This document shows, one piece after another, positions 8,065 to 16,622 of a stretch of DNA of 64,000 nt. Under the pieces are notes generated by a model, which saw only the letters and a program-made list of their open reading frames with translations, was not told where the DNA came from and searched no databases. How positions within the stretch are numbered: position 1 is the stretch's first letter; each line of letters starts with the position of its first letter. The stretch covers positions 4,774,001-4,838,000 of the forward strand of contig NZ_CP192738.1 in NCBI RefSeq assembly GCF_050749805.1, given 5' to 3'. The DNA is from Hahella sp018986435. GTDB taxonomy: Bacteria; Pseudomonadota; Gammaproteobacteria; Pseudomonadales; Oleiphilaceae. The translations under genes and the position numbers were made by a program.

Positions 8065-8493
8065 TTAGCCTTGCCATGCATGCTCATCTCTCCATTGCTG
8101 TTCCGCTTCCCTGCATGCTTTGCAGAAACGAATACCATAGTTCTCGCCATACATTTCTTCTGGCCCATTTACCGATGACATATAACTATTAGGGAACAGT
8201 TTTGCGCATGCTTTTGTGTAATCCGGGGAGTAATCAACATGACCACAAAACACCTTAACTTTTCCGTATTCCAGTGTATTACCGTGTAACTCACATACAC
8301 TGAAGATTTCTTGCAGCACTACAAACGAAGGTATTTTCAGAGCATGCTTTTCGCAGAACTGCTCAATGGCGCGCTCCTGCCAGAATAGAAGCCGGCTATC
8401 TCTCCCTCTGTTGATAATTGCGACAAACTTCTTATAGCGCTCATCATTTTTTAGGAATTTTCTAAAACTTTCTCTAAATTCTATTGCGTTCAT
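8065..8493 (-). CDS. Uncharacterised protein with Cys/His pairs
   Basis: Protein of 142 residues from ATG 8493; a longer reading exists but starts inside unlikely sequence. The middle holds CELHGNTLEYGKVKVFCGH and the end FCKACREAEQQW, giving several Cys/His pairs that could bind zinc. Soluble. I do not recognise the family. It lies next to the IS insertion and downstream of the cupin gene on the same strand. Confidence 0.6.
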   Translation of the reverse strand: MNAIEFRESFRKFLKNDERYKKFVAIINRGRDSRLLFWQERAIEQFCEKHALKIPSFVVLQEIFSVCELHGNTLEYGKVKVFCGHVDYSPDYTKACAKLFPNSYMSSVNGPEEMYGENYGIRFCKACREAEQQWRDEHAWQG

Positions 8494-8558
8494 ATGTGAG
8501 TATAACGTCGTATATACACAGCAAACCGCAAAAACTGCTGTGTCGTGGGAGCAACGGG

Positions 8559-8978
8559 TCAACTACCGCTAGTTTTACCCGGAGGGTGTTGCTCAAACCA
8601 GGAAACAATTTGAGGCATATGTTGTTCGAAGTTGCCTGGGGTTGATATGTTTAAAACGCCTGCGCGGGACGCGCTTCGATTCTCGAAGTCGTGAGTGACG
8701 CCACTGGGGGCGAGAACAAAACTGCCTTTTGGCGCTTCCGTCCATGCTTCGCCAATGAGAAAGCTCATTGTTCCTTCTATAACAAAAAATATATCATCTT
8801 CATTGTGGCTATGAGCCCCCGGTCCTTTTGAGTATGGCTCTAACCACCATTCGGAAATTGAATAAGCTCCTGCAGACTCCTCGCCATCCGCTTTGAATAT
8901 GGCTGAAATAGGCCCCATAGAGTACGAACGGCCTTGGCCTGGCGCTAAGAATATAGGCTGTCGATCTTCGTGTTTCAT
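8559..8978 (-). CDS. Cupin domain protein
   Basis: Protein of 139 residues. The conserved cupin motif 1 reads GAHSHNEDDIFFVIEGTMSF, and motif 2 follows as SFVLAPSGVTHDF. The metal ligands would be the two His of motif 1, Glu/Asp in NEDD and His of GVTHDF. Such single-cupin proteins bind a metal and often a small sugar- or polyol-like ligand; enzyme role unknown. ATG 8978 is chosen from the CGGAG eight bases before it. It lies just downstream, in its own orientation, of the attC-like element. Confidence 0.85.
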   Translation of the reverse strand: MKHEDRQPIFLAPGQGRSYSMGPISAIFKADGEESAGAYSISEWWLEPYSKGPGAHSHNEDDIFFVIEGTMSFLIGEAWTEAPKGSFVLAPSGVTHDFENRSASRAGVLNISTPGNFEQHMPQIVSWFEQHPPGKTSGS

Positions 8979-9311
8979 ATTCAATGCTCCGTATTTTTCA
9001 GCTAACGCCTTTCTGTGGGATGCTGCCTGGCATCCTTATGATTATTTTGTTAGGTGTTATCATAGCCACACTCGTTGACGAGCATAAGCCCATCAATATC
9101 ACTGTGAACAGAGATTAATCAGTCATCGCGGTCGAATTGGAGTTGGTATTACAGTGTCTATATTCGAGCGTTTTACAAGCCCTGCCACATTGTGGGTATG
9201 TGGCCACTATCAGCACCCGAGGGTGCTGCGAGCCGCCGCTGAGTCAGAAAAAGCTGCGAAAATTTTAGCCTGGATTGATGCACATCGGTTGCACAGGACA
9301 CATACAAAAAC
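8979..9311. other. Intergenic region holding an attC-like element
   Basis: Over 300 bases between divergent genes. Apart from the attC-like structure at 8997-9060 and the promoters, I see no coding sequence; short frames here look random. Confidence 0.4.
8997..9060 (-). repeat. attC-like recombination site
   Basis: On the minus strand the element begins ACCTAAC and ends GGCGTTAGC, matching RYYYAAC and GTTRRRY with one mismatch, and its centre forms a perfect 6-bp hairpin GGATGC/GCATCC. Total length about 60 bases, in the range of integron attC sites. No integrase is in view and only one copy was found, so a chance match remains possible. Confidence 0.4.
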
Positions 9312-9665
9312 ATGAGATATCTACTTTTAACTCTTTTACTTTCACTAGCCGGATGTTCTGTTGAATTTGGGCCTGAGCCGGACAAGGAAGGCCCTGCAGG
9401 AACCATATGGGCGGGAGGTGCGGATGGCGGCGTTTTTGTAAGCGTAAAAGATGATAGCAATCCCAATGACCGCATCTATCTTGGGAAAATTTATTACGAG
9501 CACGATTCCACAATCTGGTACGACGGGCGCTTAGAGCTGGTTGGCGTTATTGCTTTCGATCCTTCAGATAATACCCAGTACGCCGGTTGGGATGGCGACG
9601 ATCTACACCTGAAACAAGGGGGATACCTAAAGTCTTTGGATGAACCGCGCCAGCCTACGCCGTAG
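9312..9665 (+). CDS. Small lipoprotein of unknown function
   Basis: Protein of 117 residues. A hydrophobic leader ends in lipobox LAGC (Cys15). The mature part has a Gly-rich turn (WAGGADGGVFVSV) and alternating strands with Asp/Tyr/Trp, suggesting a small beta-structured domain on the membrane. No family recognised. An inverted repeat CCGTAG/CTACGG near the stop could be a weak terminator. Confidence 0.65.
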   Translation: MRYLLLTLLLSLAGCSVEFGPEPDKEGPAGTIWAGGADGGVFVSVKDDSNPNDRIYLGKIYYEHDSTIWYDGRLELVGVIAFDPSDNTQYAGWDGDDLHLKQGGYLKSLDEPRQPTP

Positions 9666-9861
9666 CCGTCCGTTTTAAACTACGGAATATTATGATTGGC
9701 AAGGTAGAGGCAATTAAACAGGACAGACAGTGCAGAAATTGATTTTAAAAGTTGTGGCTGAGTAGAATTACAATATTTCTTAGTGAATTCATGAGAATGA
9801 GCAATATAGTCAAGTGCGCAAACGCGCATGCGAAATGCTTAAATTTTAACTGACCGTGAAT

Positions 9862-10101
9862 ATGACGCTTTCAAGTAGCCAGCAAGAACAACTTTGGATA
9901 GACGCCTGGAACGATCTTGACGATTTACAGGCTCAGAACCTGTTCTCATTTATCCTGTTACCAGACTATGTGGAAGCTAATTTAGAGCAGGCGCAAGGAT
10001 GGATTCAGGACCGTGTTTATGAAAACTATAAAATTCACTTTGAGATTGCTTTCTACAAAGGGAAAAAATCCATTTTTATTCACGCCGAAAAATGCAACTG
10101 A
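9862..10101 (+). CDS. Small uncharacterised protein
   Basis: Soluble protein of 79 residues, start at ATG 9862 or GTG 9856, both with a poor ribosome binding site. Trp-rich, with LWIDAWNDLDDLQAQNLFSF near the start and a strand-rich end. Not recognised. Coding status rests on composition and length only. Confidence 0.45.
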   Translation: MTLSSSQQEQLWIDAWNDLDDLQAQNLFSFILLPDYVEANLEQAQGWIQDRVYENYKIHFEIAFYKGKKSIFIHAEKCN

Positions 10102-10252
10102 ATGCCCATCCACTCAATCAAACTAATGAGACCGAGCCCTTGATTTACTTCGGTTTCTAAAAATATGAATAGATACATATTAAACAGAGAAAACATATAA
10201 AGATCCCGAAAGCATTGCAATCACAGCCGCCCCTTTCCGTAGAAGTAGAGAA

Positions 10253-11113
10253 ATGATGCGTAAACGCTTACTCCTATCAAAATTAACCGCCCTCTTAGCT
10301 AAAGTGAGCGCCTGCATACTCACGGCGACGCTAGTTGTTTCCTGTACGTCGGTAGAGGAAAGTGTTGCTGGACAATCCGACAGCCCGAAAAGAAGTCTGG
10401 TTGATGACTTTGACTATATCGTTCCGATTTTGGATGAGGATCATTTCCGCATCTGCACCGGCCTTATTCTGAAGCACGGACTAGTGGTTACCGCCAAGCA
10501 CTGTTTTAGGGACGACTCCAAGAAAGGCAATTATTATCTCGCCTACTCTGAGGACAACTCGATTGATCAAAACGATCTTTATATCCCCGTCGCCTCGTTC
10601 GAATATGACAGCTCGGTTGAAGGTATCAACGATCTGGCGATCGTGCATTATGATCCGGGTTACACGGAGGGTAAGCTGGCGCTTAAGGATATCCCGCTAA
10701 ACTTCGGTCCAGCTCCAGAAACAGGCGCAGCGCTGTTTTCAGTTGGCTACCCCATTGTTAAAACGCAGAACACCTTGAGGGTCAGCTCCGCTAGATGCCA
10801 GCGCAAGCAGCGATCTGGAAAGCTATTGCCCTCGCCCAAATCGCCGGGGTACGACGGTGTGTTATTCGATACGGACTGCCCCGCCTTCTGGGGAAATTCC
10901 GGCGCGCCGGTTTTCAGTGCTCGCTACGATGAACAGGGCAATGTAGAGCTAGTATCCCTGGAAGGCGTAATCACGCATACCTTTGACTTGGTTAGTAATG
11001 GGGATCTTGATTATCGAAAAATGAAACACGACGCTTTCGGCCCGTATTTGACGTCGAATTATTCGCCGCTTGGTCAGTCCGTACGCCTGAAGGAAATAAT
11101 GAAGGCTCTATAA
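10253..11113 (+). CDS. Trypsin-like serine protease, lipoprotein
   Basis: Protein of 286 residues with a lipobox ending at Cys31 (LVVSC) after a long hydrophobic leader. The S1-type triad is visible: His83 in VVTAKHCF, Asp127 in INDLAIV and Ser216 in WGNSGAPV. The Cys pairs around the His and near Ser could form disulfides. Being lipid-anchored, it should act in the periplasm or on the outer membrane. Two adjacent ATG codons (10253, 10256) are possible starts. It stands alone and converges on the next gene. Confidence 0.88.
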   Translation: MMRKRLLLSKLTALLAKVSACILTATLVVSCTSVEESVAGQSDSPKRSLVDDFDYIVPILDEDHFRICTGLILKHGLVVTAKHCFRDDSKKGNYYLAYSEDNSIDQNDLYIPVASFEYDSSVEGINDLAIVHYDPGYTEGKLALKDIPLNFGPAPETGAALFSVGYPIVKTQNTLRVSSARCQRKQRSGKLLPSPKSPGYDGVLFDTDCPAFWGNSGAPVFSARYDEQGNVELVSLEGVITHTFDLVSNGDLDYRKMKHDAFGPYLTSNYSPLGQSVRLKEIMKAL

Positions 11114-11557
11114 GAGTGAGCCTTCTCCCGACGCATCAACAACAAGCCTGGCAATCAAATCCTGCAACGCCTTCGTCTCCTCCCGCCCAGGAAATACGCA
11201 AAAACATAGCGTGACGGCAGGGTTTTCATGGAGCTGCAGGTAACCGCCTTCCCCAGGTTGAGTTTCATCGTAGGAGCGATACGTCGGAAACTGCGTAAAC
11301 CCCGTAATGCCCGGCTGGTACAGTCGATATTGCGCCGCAATGGGTTCAAACTGGGACTCTGCGTGCGCTGCCAGGATGGCGTCATGAAGCATGTTGGCAA
11401 GATGGTCGACCTGTTGCTGCAGCGCGGCCAACCTCCTGCCATTCTCCCTCTCCGCACGCTCCAGAGCATCGCCCTCACCTTTCAGGACCTTGAGTCCCAC
11501 CGTCATTTCAACGTAGACAAAACCGACGATACTGAACCGGGAAACCATTCCACTCAT
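11108..11557 (-). CDS. Uncharacterised protein (about 149 aa)
   Basis: Soluble protein with a predicted coiled helix (residues 25-65: ALERAERENGRRLAALQQQ) followed by a mixed region with the strand NPAVTLCFCVFPG. Start set at ATG 11557; ATG 11548 and GTG 11566 are alternatives. It overlaps the protease gene end by six bases in convergent orientation. Not recognised. Confidence 0.55.
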   Translation of the reverse strand: MSGMVSRFSIVGFVYVEMTVGLKVLKGEGDALERAERENGRRLAALQQQVDHLANMLHDAILAAHAESQFEPIAAQYRLYQPGITGFTQFPTYRSYDETQPGEGGYLQLHENPAVTLCFCVFPGREETKALQDLIARLVVDASGEGSLL

Positions 11558-11566
11558 GTCGCCCAC

Positions 11567-11962
11567 GACTCCAACGTTGGATATACGCTTTGCTGAAAGT
11601 TGTTCACGAGAAACACCAAGTTAGACGATAACAATCCAGAGCAGGCGACGACATGGAATAGTTTCCGTCAGATCATCAATTCAATAAATTCATGCAACGC
11701 TGATAATCACTATAGCTATGATGGCTTCTCATCTAATTATGGGGATCTTTAACCAATCATCCTTTTACAGAGATCTATCGGTCCAATTACTAAGGTGACT
11801 CTCCTTGGACGCTTGGTCCGTCCTTGTTACGCCCCCCCCCCACATATGACCTAGGCCATACCCCCTCTTGCCCCGTCATAACAAGACAAATACCATTTCC
11901 TTCCAAAAATACAATTGCACTAGCCCTTAGGGCATCATTGAACACAGGTTTAAGGAGTAACA
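11567..11962. other. Gene-free stretch with a C10 tract
   Basis: About 395 bases without a convincing gene. It holds a run of ten C at 11832-11841 followed by a C-rich segment, and ends in AAGGAG for the next gene. No tRNA or other RNA gene recognised. Confidence 0.5.
11832..11841 (+). repeat. Homopolymeric C tract
   Basis: Ten consecutive C bases in an intergenic region about 120 bases upstream of the 79-aa gene. Confidence 0.8.
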
Positions 11963-12202
11963 GTGAATCAGACGTCCCCTTCGCAGAAGGTCGTTAACGA
12001 CTTATTCCGCATCGCGGAGTTGCTGCGTTATACCGAACAGATAACCCCTTACGGGTATGCTTGGCTGATGGAGTTCTGCGCAAATATAGAAGCCAAAGAG
12101 GATGAGCAACAATTTGACGCAGCCATCCCCTCAATTCAGTCAATGACCGATATCACCCCAGAGCCTTCTAAGACAGCTCAGTTATCCCGCCGAAACGGCT
12201 AA
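11963..12202 (+). CDS. Small uncharacterised protein (79 aa)
   Basis: Starts at GTG with AAGGAG seven bases before. The first 50 residues are helical (KVVNDLFRIAELLRY, YAWLMEFCANIEA), the rest polar. Soluble and acidic. No family recognised. Convergent with the peptidase gene. Confidence 0.6.
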   Translation: MNQTSPSQKVVNDLFRIAELLRYTEQITPYGYAWLMEFCANIEAKEDEQQFDAAIPSIQSMTDITPEPSKTAQLSRRNG

Positions 12203-12257
12203 CGAAATTTACGAGCACGGATTTATTAATCAATACGCCAGGGATTTGGCTTTTACT

Positions 12258-14108
12258 TTAAATGCCAGAGGCGGCCTGAAGCTCCTTTTTGATCGTCGTC
12301 ATCCACTCTGCAAAATCCGCATCCAAGTATTTCGCCTCATCTTTCAACCAGTCCTGGTAATCCTCGTAGCGCCCTTGCCGGAACCACTTCACCAATTGTT
12401 CAACATCATCTGGACGTTGTTCGAACATATACCGCACCGCCCAATAACCCCAATGATAAATACGTGACTCATCGCTCTTGTAGTTGGAGTGTATGATATC
12501 CGAGAAACGCACCATTTCTGACAAAGCCGCTTCTTCTGCATCTGGATAATGATCCTGTAAGGCAATGTATTCGGCGACGCCTTCGGCCCACCAAACATTA
12601 TCTTCAATGTACTCCGACTCCAAACCATACATGGTGAATCGCCCGTCCAGATAATGCACAAACTCATGATCCAGATTCAGTATCTGATGCGAGTCTGAGA
12701 CCTCTTCTGACTGATAAGCCAGCACTCGCGCCTGGTTAGCTTCATCAAAAGGATCGCCCTCATAGAAAACGCCGCCAGCGGTCACTGCATCGGAATCAAA
12801 CAATAGCCAGCCCAAGTCAACGAATGTGTCTGAATCTTTAAATATGACCATTTCCAGAGTGTCGTTCTGATCCTCAGCAACGGGCTCTCGTTCACTGTTC
12901 AGCATCTGGTGAAAGACATCTTCGCGCCGGGACAAAGCCTCACAGGCGGAGTCAAACTGCTCCTCCGTCATGGATTGAGCCCTTATTCTGACCGTCTCGC
13001 CACACATGCGCTCTCGGCGCAAAATAACAGTCTCGACGCGCTTTCTATAATCGCAAGCGTTGTAAAGCCTGCAGTTCGACTTATCGTAGTAATCCACTGA
13101 GCCGGCCAAAATGCTCCACACATTCGCGGTGTCACGACTCAGGTCATATCTGTTAATCAGGTTACGTATGAAGTGGCCTGTATCATCCCGTATCGTTTTA
13201 TACTGCAGAAAGCGCCCGAGCTCTTTGACGGCATTCATCAATAGATACTCCCGGCTGCCTACCAACCACGAATCTTTATCAACAATGAAGCGATAAAGCG
13301 CGTTAGGAATCTGCGCATCATGAGAGGCGATGTCGACAAAGGCGTCATTGTCATGGCCTTTATAGTAGATATTGAAAAGCTCGTTTAACGCTAAATCATA
13401 ACGCTCATTGGCGTCGGTCAGCGGGCCCAGTTTCTCTAACCAGGCGACGGACTCATTGACAACCACTCCCTGATTATCAGAAGTGTTTACCAGTTTAAAA
13501 GACAACTCCGTCAATCGCGCGCGATCTGCTCCAATGGCGCCTTGAAGAGCATTATTGGTAACTTGAACGACAACTACCGCAACCTGTTTCTGCAACGTCT
13601 TTCCATATAGCTTCTTCTTACGCGGGCGGTTTCTTTCCAGCACATATCCCGCATGCAGATATTGAATGAGGTTCGTCAGTTCATAGATATTATCTTCTTG
13701 AAAATAAGATGATTCTGAAGTGGCCGCTTGCGCCACGACTGACATGTTGGCTTCTGAGAATACATTGAGAAGAGCTTGTTCCTCCATGAAGACCAAGTCC
13801 CTCACACAATCATGATCCATTCCCCATATGGCCAGAACAAATTCGTCACCCGAGAGCCCCGAAAGTCCATCCAAATAGCAGTCAGGCTTACTCTCTTCCT
13901 CGTAGTAAGGCTCGTCCTCTTTTGCTCGACTGTATGCCGGCAGCGGCGGAGGCAGTTCTGATAACTTTTCCGGCTGCTCCGAGTTGTGTCGAAAATACTT
14001 AAAAAGCTCCCCACCGCCCTTTGACCATGTCATTGCGCTGACAGTGAGAATAAGAAAGACAACGCCAACCACAAAGGGGGCTCTAAACCATCTGTTCGCT
14101 GGCGTCAT
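12258..14108 (-). CDS. Collagenase-like zinc metallopeptidase (M9-type), membrane anchored
   Basis: Protein of 616 residues. One transmembrane helix near residues 11-27 serves as a signal anchor, so the body should be periplasmic. The zinc site reads HEFVH (481-485), with Glu482 catalytic, followed by YLDGRF and WWAEGVAEY whose Glu509 would be the third ligand; this spacing and the aromatic flanks are those of bacterial collagenases of the Vibrio type. The upstream region corresponds to the M9 activator domain but is short. There are no C-terminal PKD or PPC collagen-binding domains, so collagen may not be the substrate. AGGA precedes ATG 14108. Confidence 0.8.
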   Translation of the reverse strand: MTPANRWFRAPFVVGVVFLILTVSAMTWSKGGGELFKYFRHNSEQPEKLSELPPPLPAYSRAKEDEPYYEEESKPDCYLDGLSGLSGDEFVLAIWGMDHDCVRDLVFMEEQALLNVFSEANMSVVAQAATSESSYFQEDNIYELTNLIQYLHAGYVLERNRPRKKKLYGKTLQKQVAVVVVQVTNNALQGAIGADRARLTELSFKLVNTSDNQGVVVNESVAWLEKLGPLTDANERYDLALNELFNIYYKGHDNDAFVDIASHDAQIPNALYRFIVDKDSWLVGSREYLLMNAVKELGRFLQYKTIRDDTGHFIRNLINRYDLSRDTANVWSILAGSVDYYDKSNCRLYNACDYRKRVETVILRRERMCGETVRIRAQSMTEEQFDSACEALSRREDVFHQMLNSEREPVAEDQNDTLEMVIFKDSDTFVDLGWLLFDSDAVTAGGVFYEGDPFDEANQARVLAYQSEEVSDSHQILNLDHEFVHYLDGRFTMYGLESEYIEDNVWWAEGVAEYIALQDHYPDAEEAALSEMVRFSDIIHSNYKSDESRIYHWGYWAVRYMFEQRPDDVEQLVKWFRQGRYEDYQDWLKDEAKYLDADFAEWMTTIKKELQAASGI

Positions 14109-14275
14109 GACGATTCCTGAAGAGATTTACAACTGATATGAAAAGTACGCTGCGGATTATGAGCTTTACCGCACGGGCCATGAAGATATACCGATAGAAG
14201 TTATCGGTCTGTCTAAGAAAAGCATCAAATTGTATCAAAGCCGCCAAGCAGATAAGGCAATGACTAAACCAAAGG

Positions 14276-14857
14276 CTATATCGCTTTACCGCCGTACCTG
14301 CGCATTCTATCCAGCCAGTGTTTTCGGGACCGCGAATCAGAATCCTCCACCGCGCCAATCAGCGACGCCTGGACCGGCGAAACGCCACAAATACCCAAGA
14401 TATTACGTTTTAGACTTTTTAAACTATGCGAACGATAAAACCAGCGATAGACAAACGCAGGCATCCCCATCGTTACGACAATACGCGCTCTGCGCCCTTT
14501 CAATAGCCTTTTGGGCCACTTATCGCCACCGCTTACAGCAAACCCCGGCCGTAGCGTCTGCTCCAGGAATGCTTTTAATATCGCAGGAAGATCTCCCATC
14601 CATAGCGGATAAACAATAAACAGACATTCGGCCCATTGGATTTCTTTTTGCGCAGCGATAATCGATTCCGGCGGCGGTTGTTCTTCAAACTCCTGCTTTG
14701 AACGCAACCAGGGAAAATTCATTGTCGCCACCGCCAGCCTACGCACGTCATGCCCCGCCGCCACCGCGCCGTCTGCATACGCGTCAGCCAAGGCATGACA
14801 ATACCGGCCTCCCCGTGGATCAGGGTGCCCCTGAATAATCAAAATACGCGCCCCCAT
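14276..14857 (-). CDS. Flavodoxin-like NAD(P)H-dependent oxidoreductase
   Basis: Protein of 193 residues of the Flavodoxin_2 fold (NQO1/KefF/MdaB group). The FMN phosphate loop is IIQGHPDPRGGRYCHALA (residues 7-24), and FIVYPLWMGDLPAILKAFLEQ near residues 80-100 is the family's flavin/dimer segment; GMPAFVYRW follows. It likely reduces quinones or other small acceptors in the cytoplasm. GGGAG lies upstream of ATG 14857. Stands alone. Confidence 0.9.
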   Translation of the reverse strand: MGARILIIQGHPDPRGGRYCHALADAYADGAVAAGHDVRRLAVATMNFPWLRSKQEFEEQPPPESIIAAQKEIQWAECLFIVYPLWMGDLPAILKAFLEQTLRPGFAVSGGDKWPKRLLKGRRARIVVTMGMPAFVYRWFYRSHSLKSLKRNILGICGVSPVQASLIGAVEDSDSRSRKHWLDRMRRYGGKAI

Positions 14858-15031
14858 AGGCTGCTCCCTGAGAGACTAATCATCTATTTTATATTTTTCT
14901 CAATTAACCAAGGCGGGCATTTGTTGCTGATCAATATTCAACAGCTTTACTTGATAAGTGGTCCGTCATGAGAGTTTTCATCTTAATCCTCAGTCACTTA
15001 GACATTTTTTCTTTACTTGCCCAAACCATTA

Positions 15032-15047
15032 CTGTATACATAAACAG
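15032..15047. promoter_or_regulatory. LexA box 1 upstream of lexA
   Basis: CTGTATACATAAACAG fits the gammaproteobacterial SOS consensus CTGT-N8-ACAG exactly, 65 bases ahead of the lexA start codon. Confidence 0.92.
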
Positions 15048-15058
15048 ACATGGATAAA

Positions 15059-15074
15059 CATATAGTATACACAG
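15059..15074. promoter_or_regulatory. Degenerate LexA box 2
   Basis: CATATAGTATACACAG keeps the ACAG half-site with AT-rich centre, 27 bases after box 1. Tandem boxes at lexA fit tight autoregulation as in enteric bacteria. Confidence 0.6.
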
Positions 15075-15111
15075 AATTTTATCAGACCTTTTAGGGTCCC
15101 CGGAGGGTGGA

Positions 15112-15714
15112 GTGATTAAGCTAACCAAGCGCCAGGAGCAGGTTTTACAACTGATTCGCGAGCATATTGAGGAAACGGGTTATCCACCTACCCGGGCGGA
15201 GATTTCTAATCGTCTGGGGTTTCGCTCCGCTAACGCTGCGGAAGAGCACCTGAAAGCTCTGGCGAAGAAAGGCGCTATCGAGATGGTTCCCGGCGCCTCT
15301 CGCGGCATCAGGTTGCCAGCGACGGAAACGCAAAATCAGGGGATTCCAATTGTCGGTCAGGTTGCAGCGGGCTACCCCATTCTGGCCCAGGAAAATATTG
15401 AAGAATATTGCGAACTGCCTCCATCCTTCTTTACTCCTTCCGCCGATTATTTTCTTCGTGTCAAAGGCATGAGCATGAAGGACGTGGGAATACTCGACGG
15501 TGATTTACTGGCGGTGCATCGCACGACCGATATCCACAACGGGCAAATTGTGGTTGCGCGCATTGGCGATGAAGTGACTGTAAAGCGCTTTCAGCGTCAA
15601 AAAAACAAAGTGCTTTTATTGCCGGAAAACGAAGAGTTTGAGCCAATTGAAGTGAATCTGTCGCAACAACCGCTGGACATCGAAGGACTGGGCGTCGGCG
15701 TTATTCGCCGCTAA
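15112..15714 (+). CDS. lexA: SOS response repressor LexA
   Basis: Protein of 200 residues starting at GTG behind GGAGGG. The N-terminal winged helix (residues 1-65) binds SOS boxes; the C-terminal domain is a Ser-Lys self-cleaving protease. The cleavage bond is Ala86-Gly87 in VAAGYPIL, nucleophile Ser121 in KGMSMKD and general base Lys158 in VTVKRF. RecA filaments on single-stranded DNA would trigger cleavage. Two boxes lie upstream for autoregulation. sulA, the common downstream neighbour in pseudomonads, is not here. Confidence 0.98.
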   Translation: MIKLTKRQEQVLQLIREHIEETGYPPTRAEISNRLGFRSANAAEEHLKALAKKGAIEMVPGASRGIRLPATETQNQGIPIVGQVAAGYPILAQENIEEYCELPPSFFTPSADYFLRVKGMSMKDVGILDGDLLAVHRTTDIHNGQIVVARIGDEVTVKRFQRQKNKVLLLPENEEFEPIEVNLSQQPLDIEGLGVGVIRR

Positions 15715-15731
15715 CAGGGAACGAAGCGCCG

Positions 15732-15749
15732 ACTGCCCTTGTATGGGCA
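15732..15749. terminator. Hairpin between convergent genes
   Basis: CTGCCC-N6-GGGCAG forms a 6-bp stem between lexA and the convergent small gene. No T-run follows on either strand, so termination is possible but weakly supported. Confidence 0.35.
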
Positions 15750-15759
15750 GCCGGGGCCT

Positions 15760-16005
15760 TTAGTGTACGGTTTTCGGCTTTTCTTCCGCCTCAGACTGAC
15801 GAATCGCCTCTTCCCGCATATCTCCTACCAATTTAATCGCCGCATTAATCATTGCATGCGCAACAGCTGCGTCATTTTCCGCCAGATATGCCTTGGCTTC
15901 CTGACCGAAGCTGATTTTCACCAAATGTTCGCTTCCGCCTCCCATGGGTTGCAAAGCGAAATCGCCATTCGGCAATTGAACAATTTCAAAGAAGCTTGAT
16001 GCCAT
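15760..16005 (-). CDS. Small conserved protein beside lexA
   Basis: Protein of 81 residues from ATG 16005, chosen because TAGGAG lies nine bases upstream. The pattern FFEIVQLPNGDFALQ followed by LVKISF resembles a small protein that sits near lexA in Pseudomonas and Marinobacter. Its function is unknown. It and the next gene share a strand and may be co-transcribed. Confidence 0.7.
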   Translation of the reverse strand: MASSFFEIVQLPNGDFALQPMGGGSEHLVKISFGQEAKAYLAENDAAVAHAMINAAIKLVGDMREEAIRQSEAEEKPKTVH

Positions 16006-16163
16006 TTCCAAATCTCCTACTCGTAAGTTCTCACTGAAATGTTTTCCATCGTCCCAACACCCGGGAGCGAACAAATCAGAAAACTAGCCACAGGCGCCTC
16101 AATCATTTTCCTAAGCTGTTATCAGTCGAGGCCTGAGAGGGTTTCTTTCATTCAAGCTTACCT

Positions 16164-16622
16164 CTACCACTCAAAACTGTGCTCTCTCATCTCGTTGATG
16201 AACGCCTGCATGGACTCCAGTATCACCACTAACTCCATCACATATGGAGCTGACGTGGCGGCGATAATATTTTCATTTTGCGGCGTTTCATTTTTTCGGG
16301 GGCGAGATATGTCCCCAAATTGTTTTAGCAGTTGAGCCAGCCAGGAATCGGGTTGCTCCACCGCCAGCTTCATGCTGATTACTTCTGGCGATTCAACTTC
16401 CAACTCTCCTTCCAAGTCAGCGAGCGTCTCAATTTTAACTTTGATGCGACGCTGCTCCGCAAGCTCATTCAAGAAGCCGACATATGCCTGCTGCAGAAAA
16501 CGCAAAGCCGCCCGTCCGGCGCATTGCTTTTCCGCCACCGTTGAGGATGCATCCCTCCACTGCAACTGCAGCTTGGCGAAAAACAGGTTTTCATTAACAT
16601 AAGTCAGCCACTTATCGGACAT
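16164..16622 (-). CDS. DUF6586 family protein
   Basis: Protein of 152 residues. The helical N-terminal half (LFFAKLQLQW, then RAALRFLQQAYVGFLNELAEQ) matches my recollection of the uncharacterised DUF6586 family, which is found near lexA and topA in pseudomonads. Soluble and cytoplasmic. No role known, although position near lexA is conserved. The ribosome binding site is weak. Family label is moderately certain. Confidence 0.65.
   Translation of the reverse strand: MSDKWLTYVNENLFFAKLQLQWRDASSTVAEKQCAGRAALRFLQQAYVGFLNELAEQRRIKVKIETLADLEGELEVESPEVISMKLAVEQPDSWLAQLLKQFGDISRPRKNETPQNENIIAATSAPYVMELVVILESMQAFINEMREHSFEW

Noticed and set aside
11567..11962. tRNA or riboswitch in the long intergenic regions
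   Set aside because: No cloverleaf, no T-loop GTTCGAATC-type sequence and no known riboswitch core could be found by eye.
14083..14358. Minus-strand frame of 91 codons between the peptidase and the flavodoxin-like gene
   Set aside because: It overlaps both neighbours, lacks a ribosome binding site and has no recognisable pattern.
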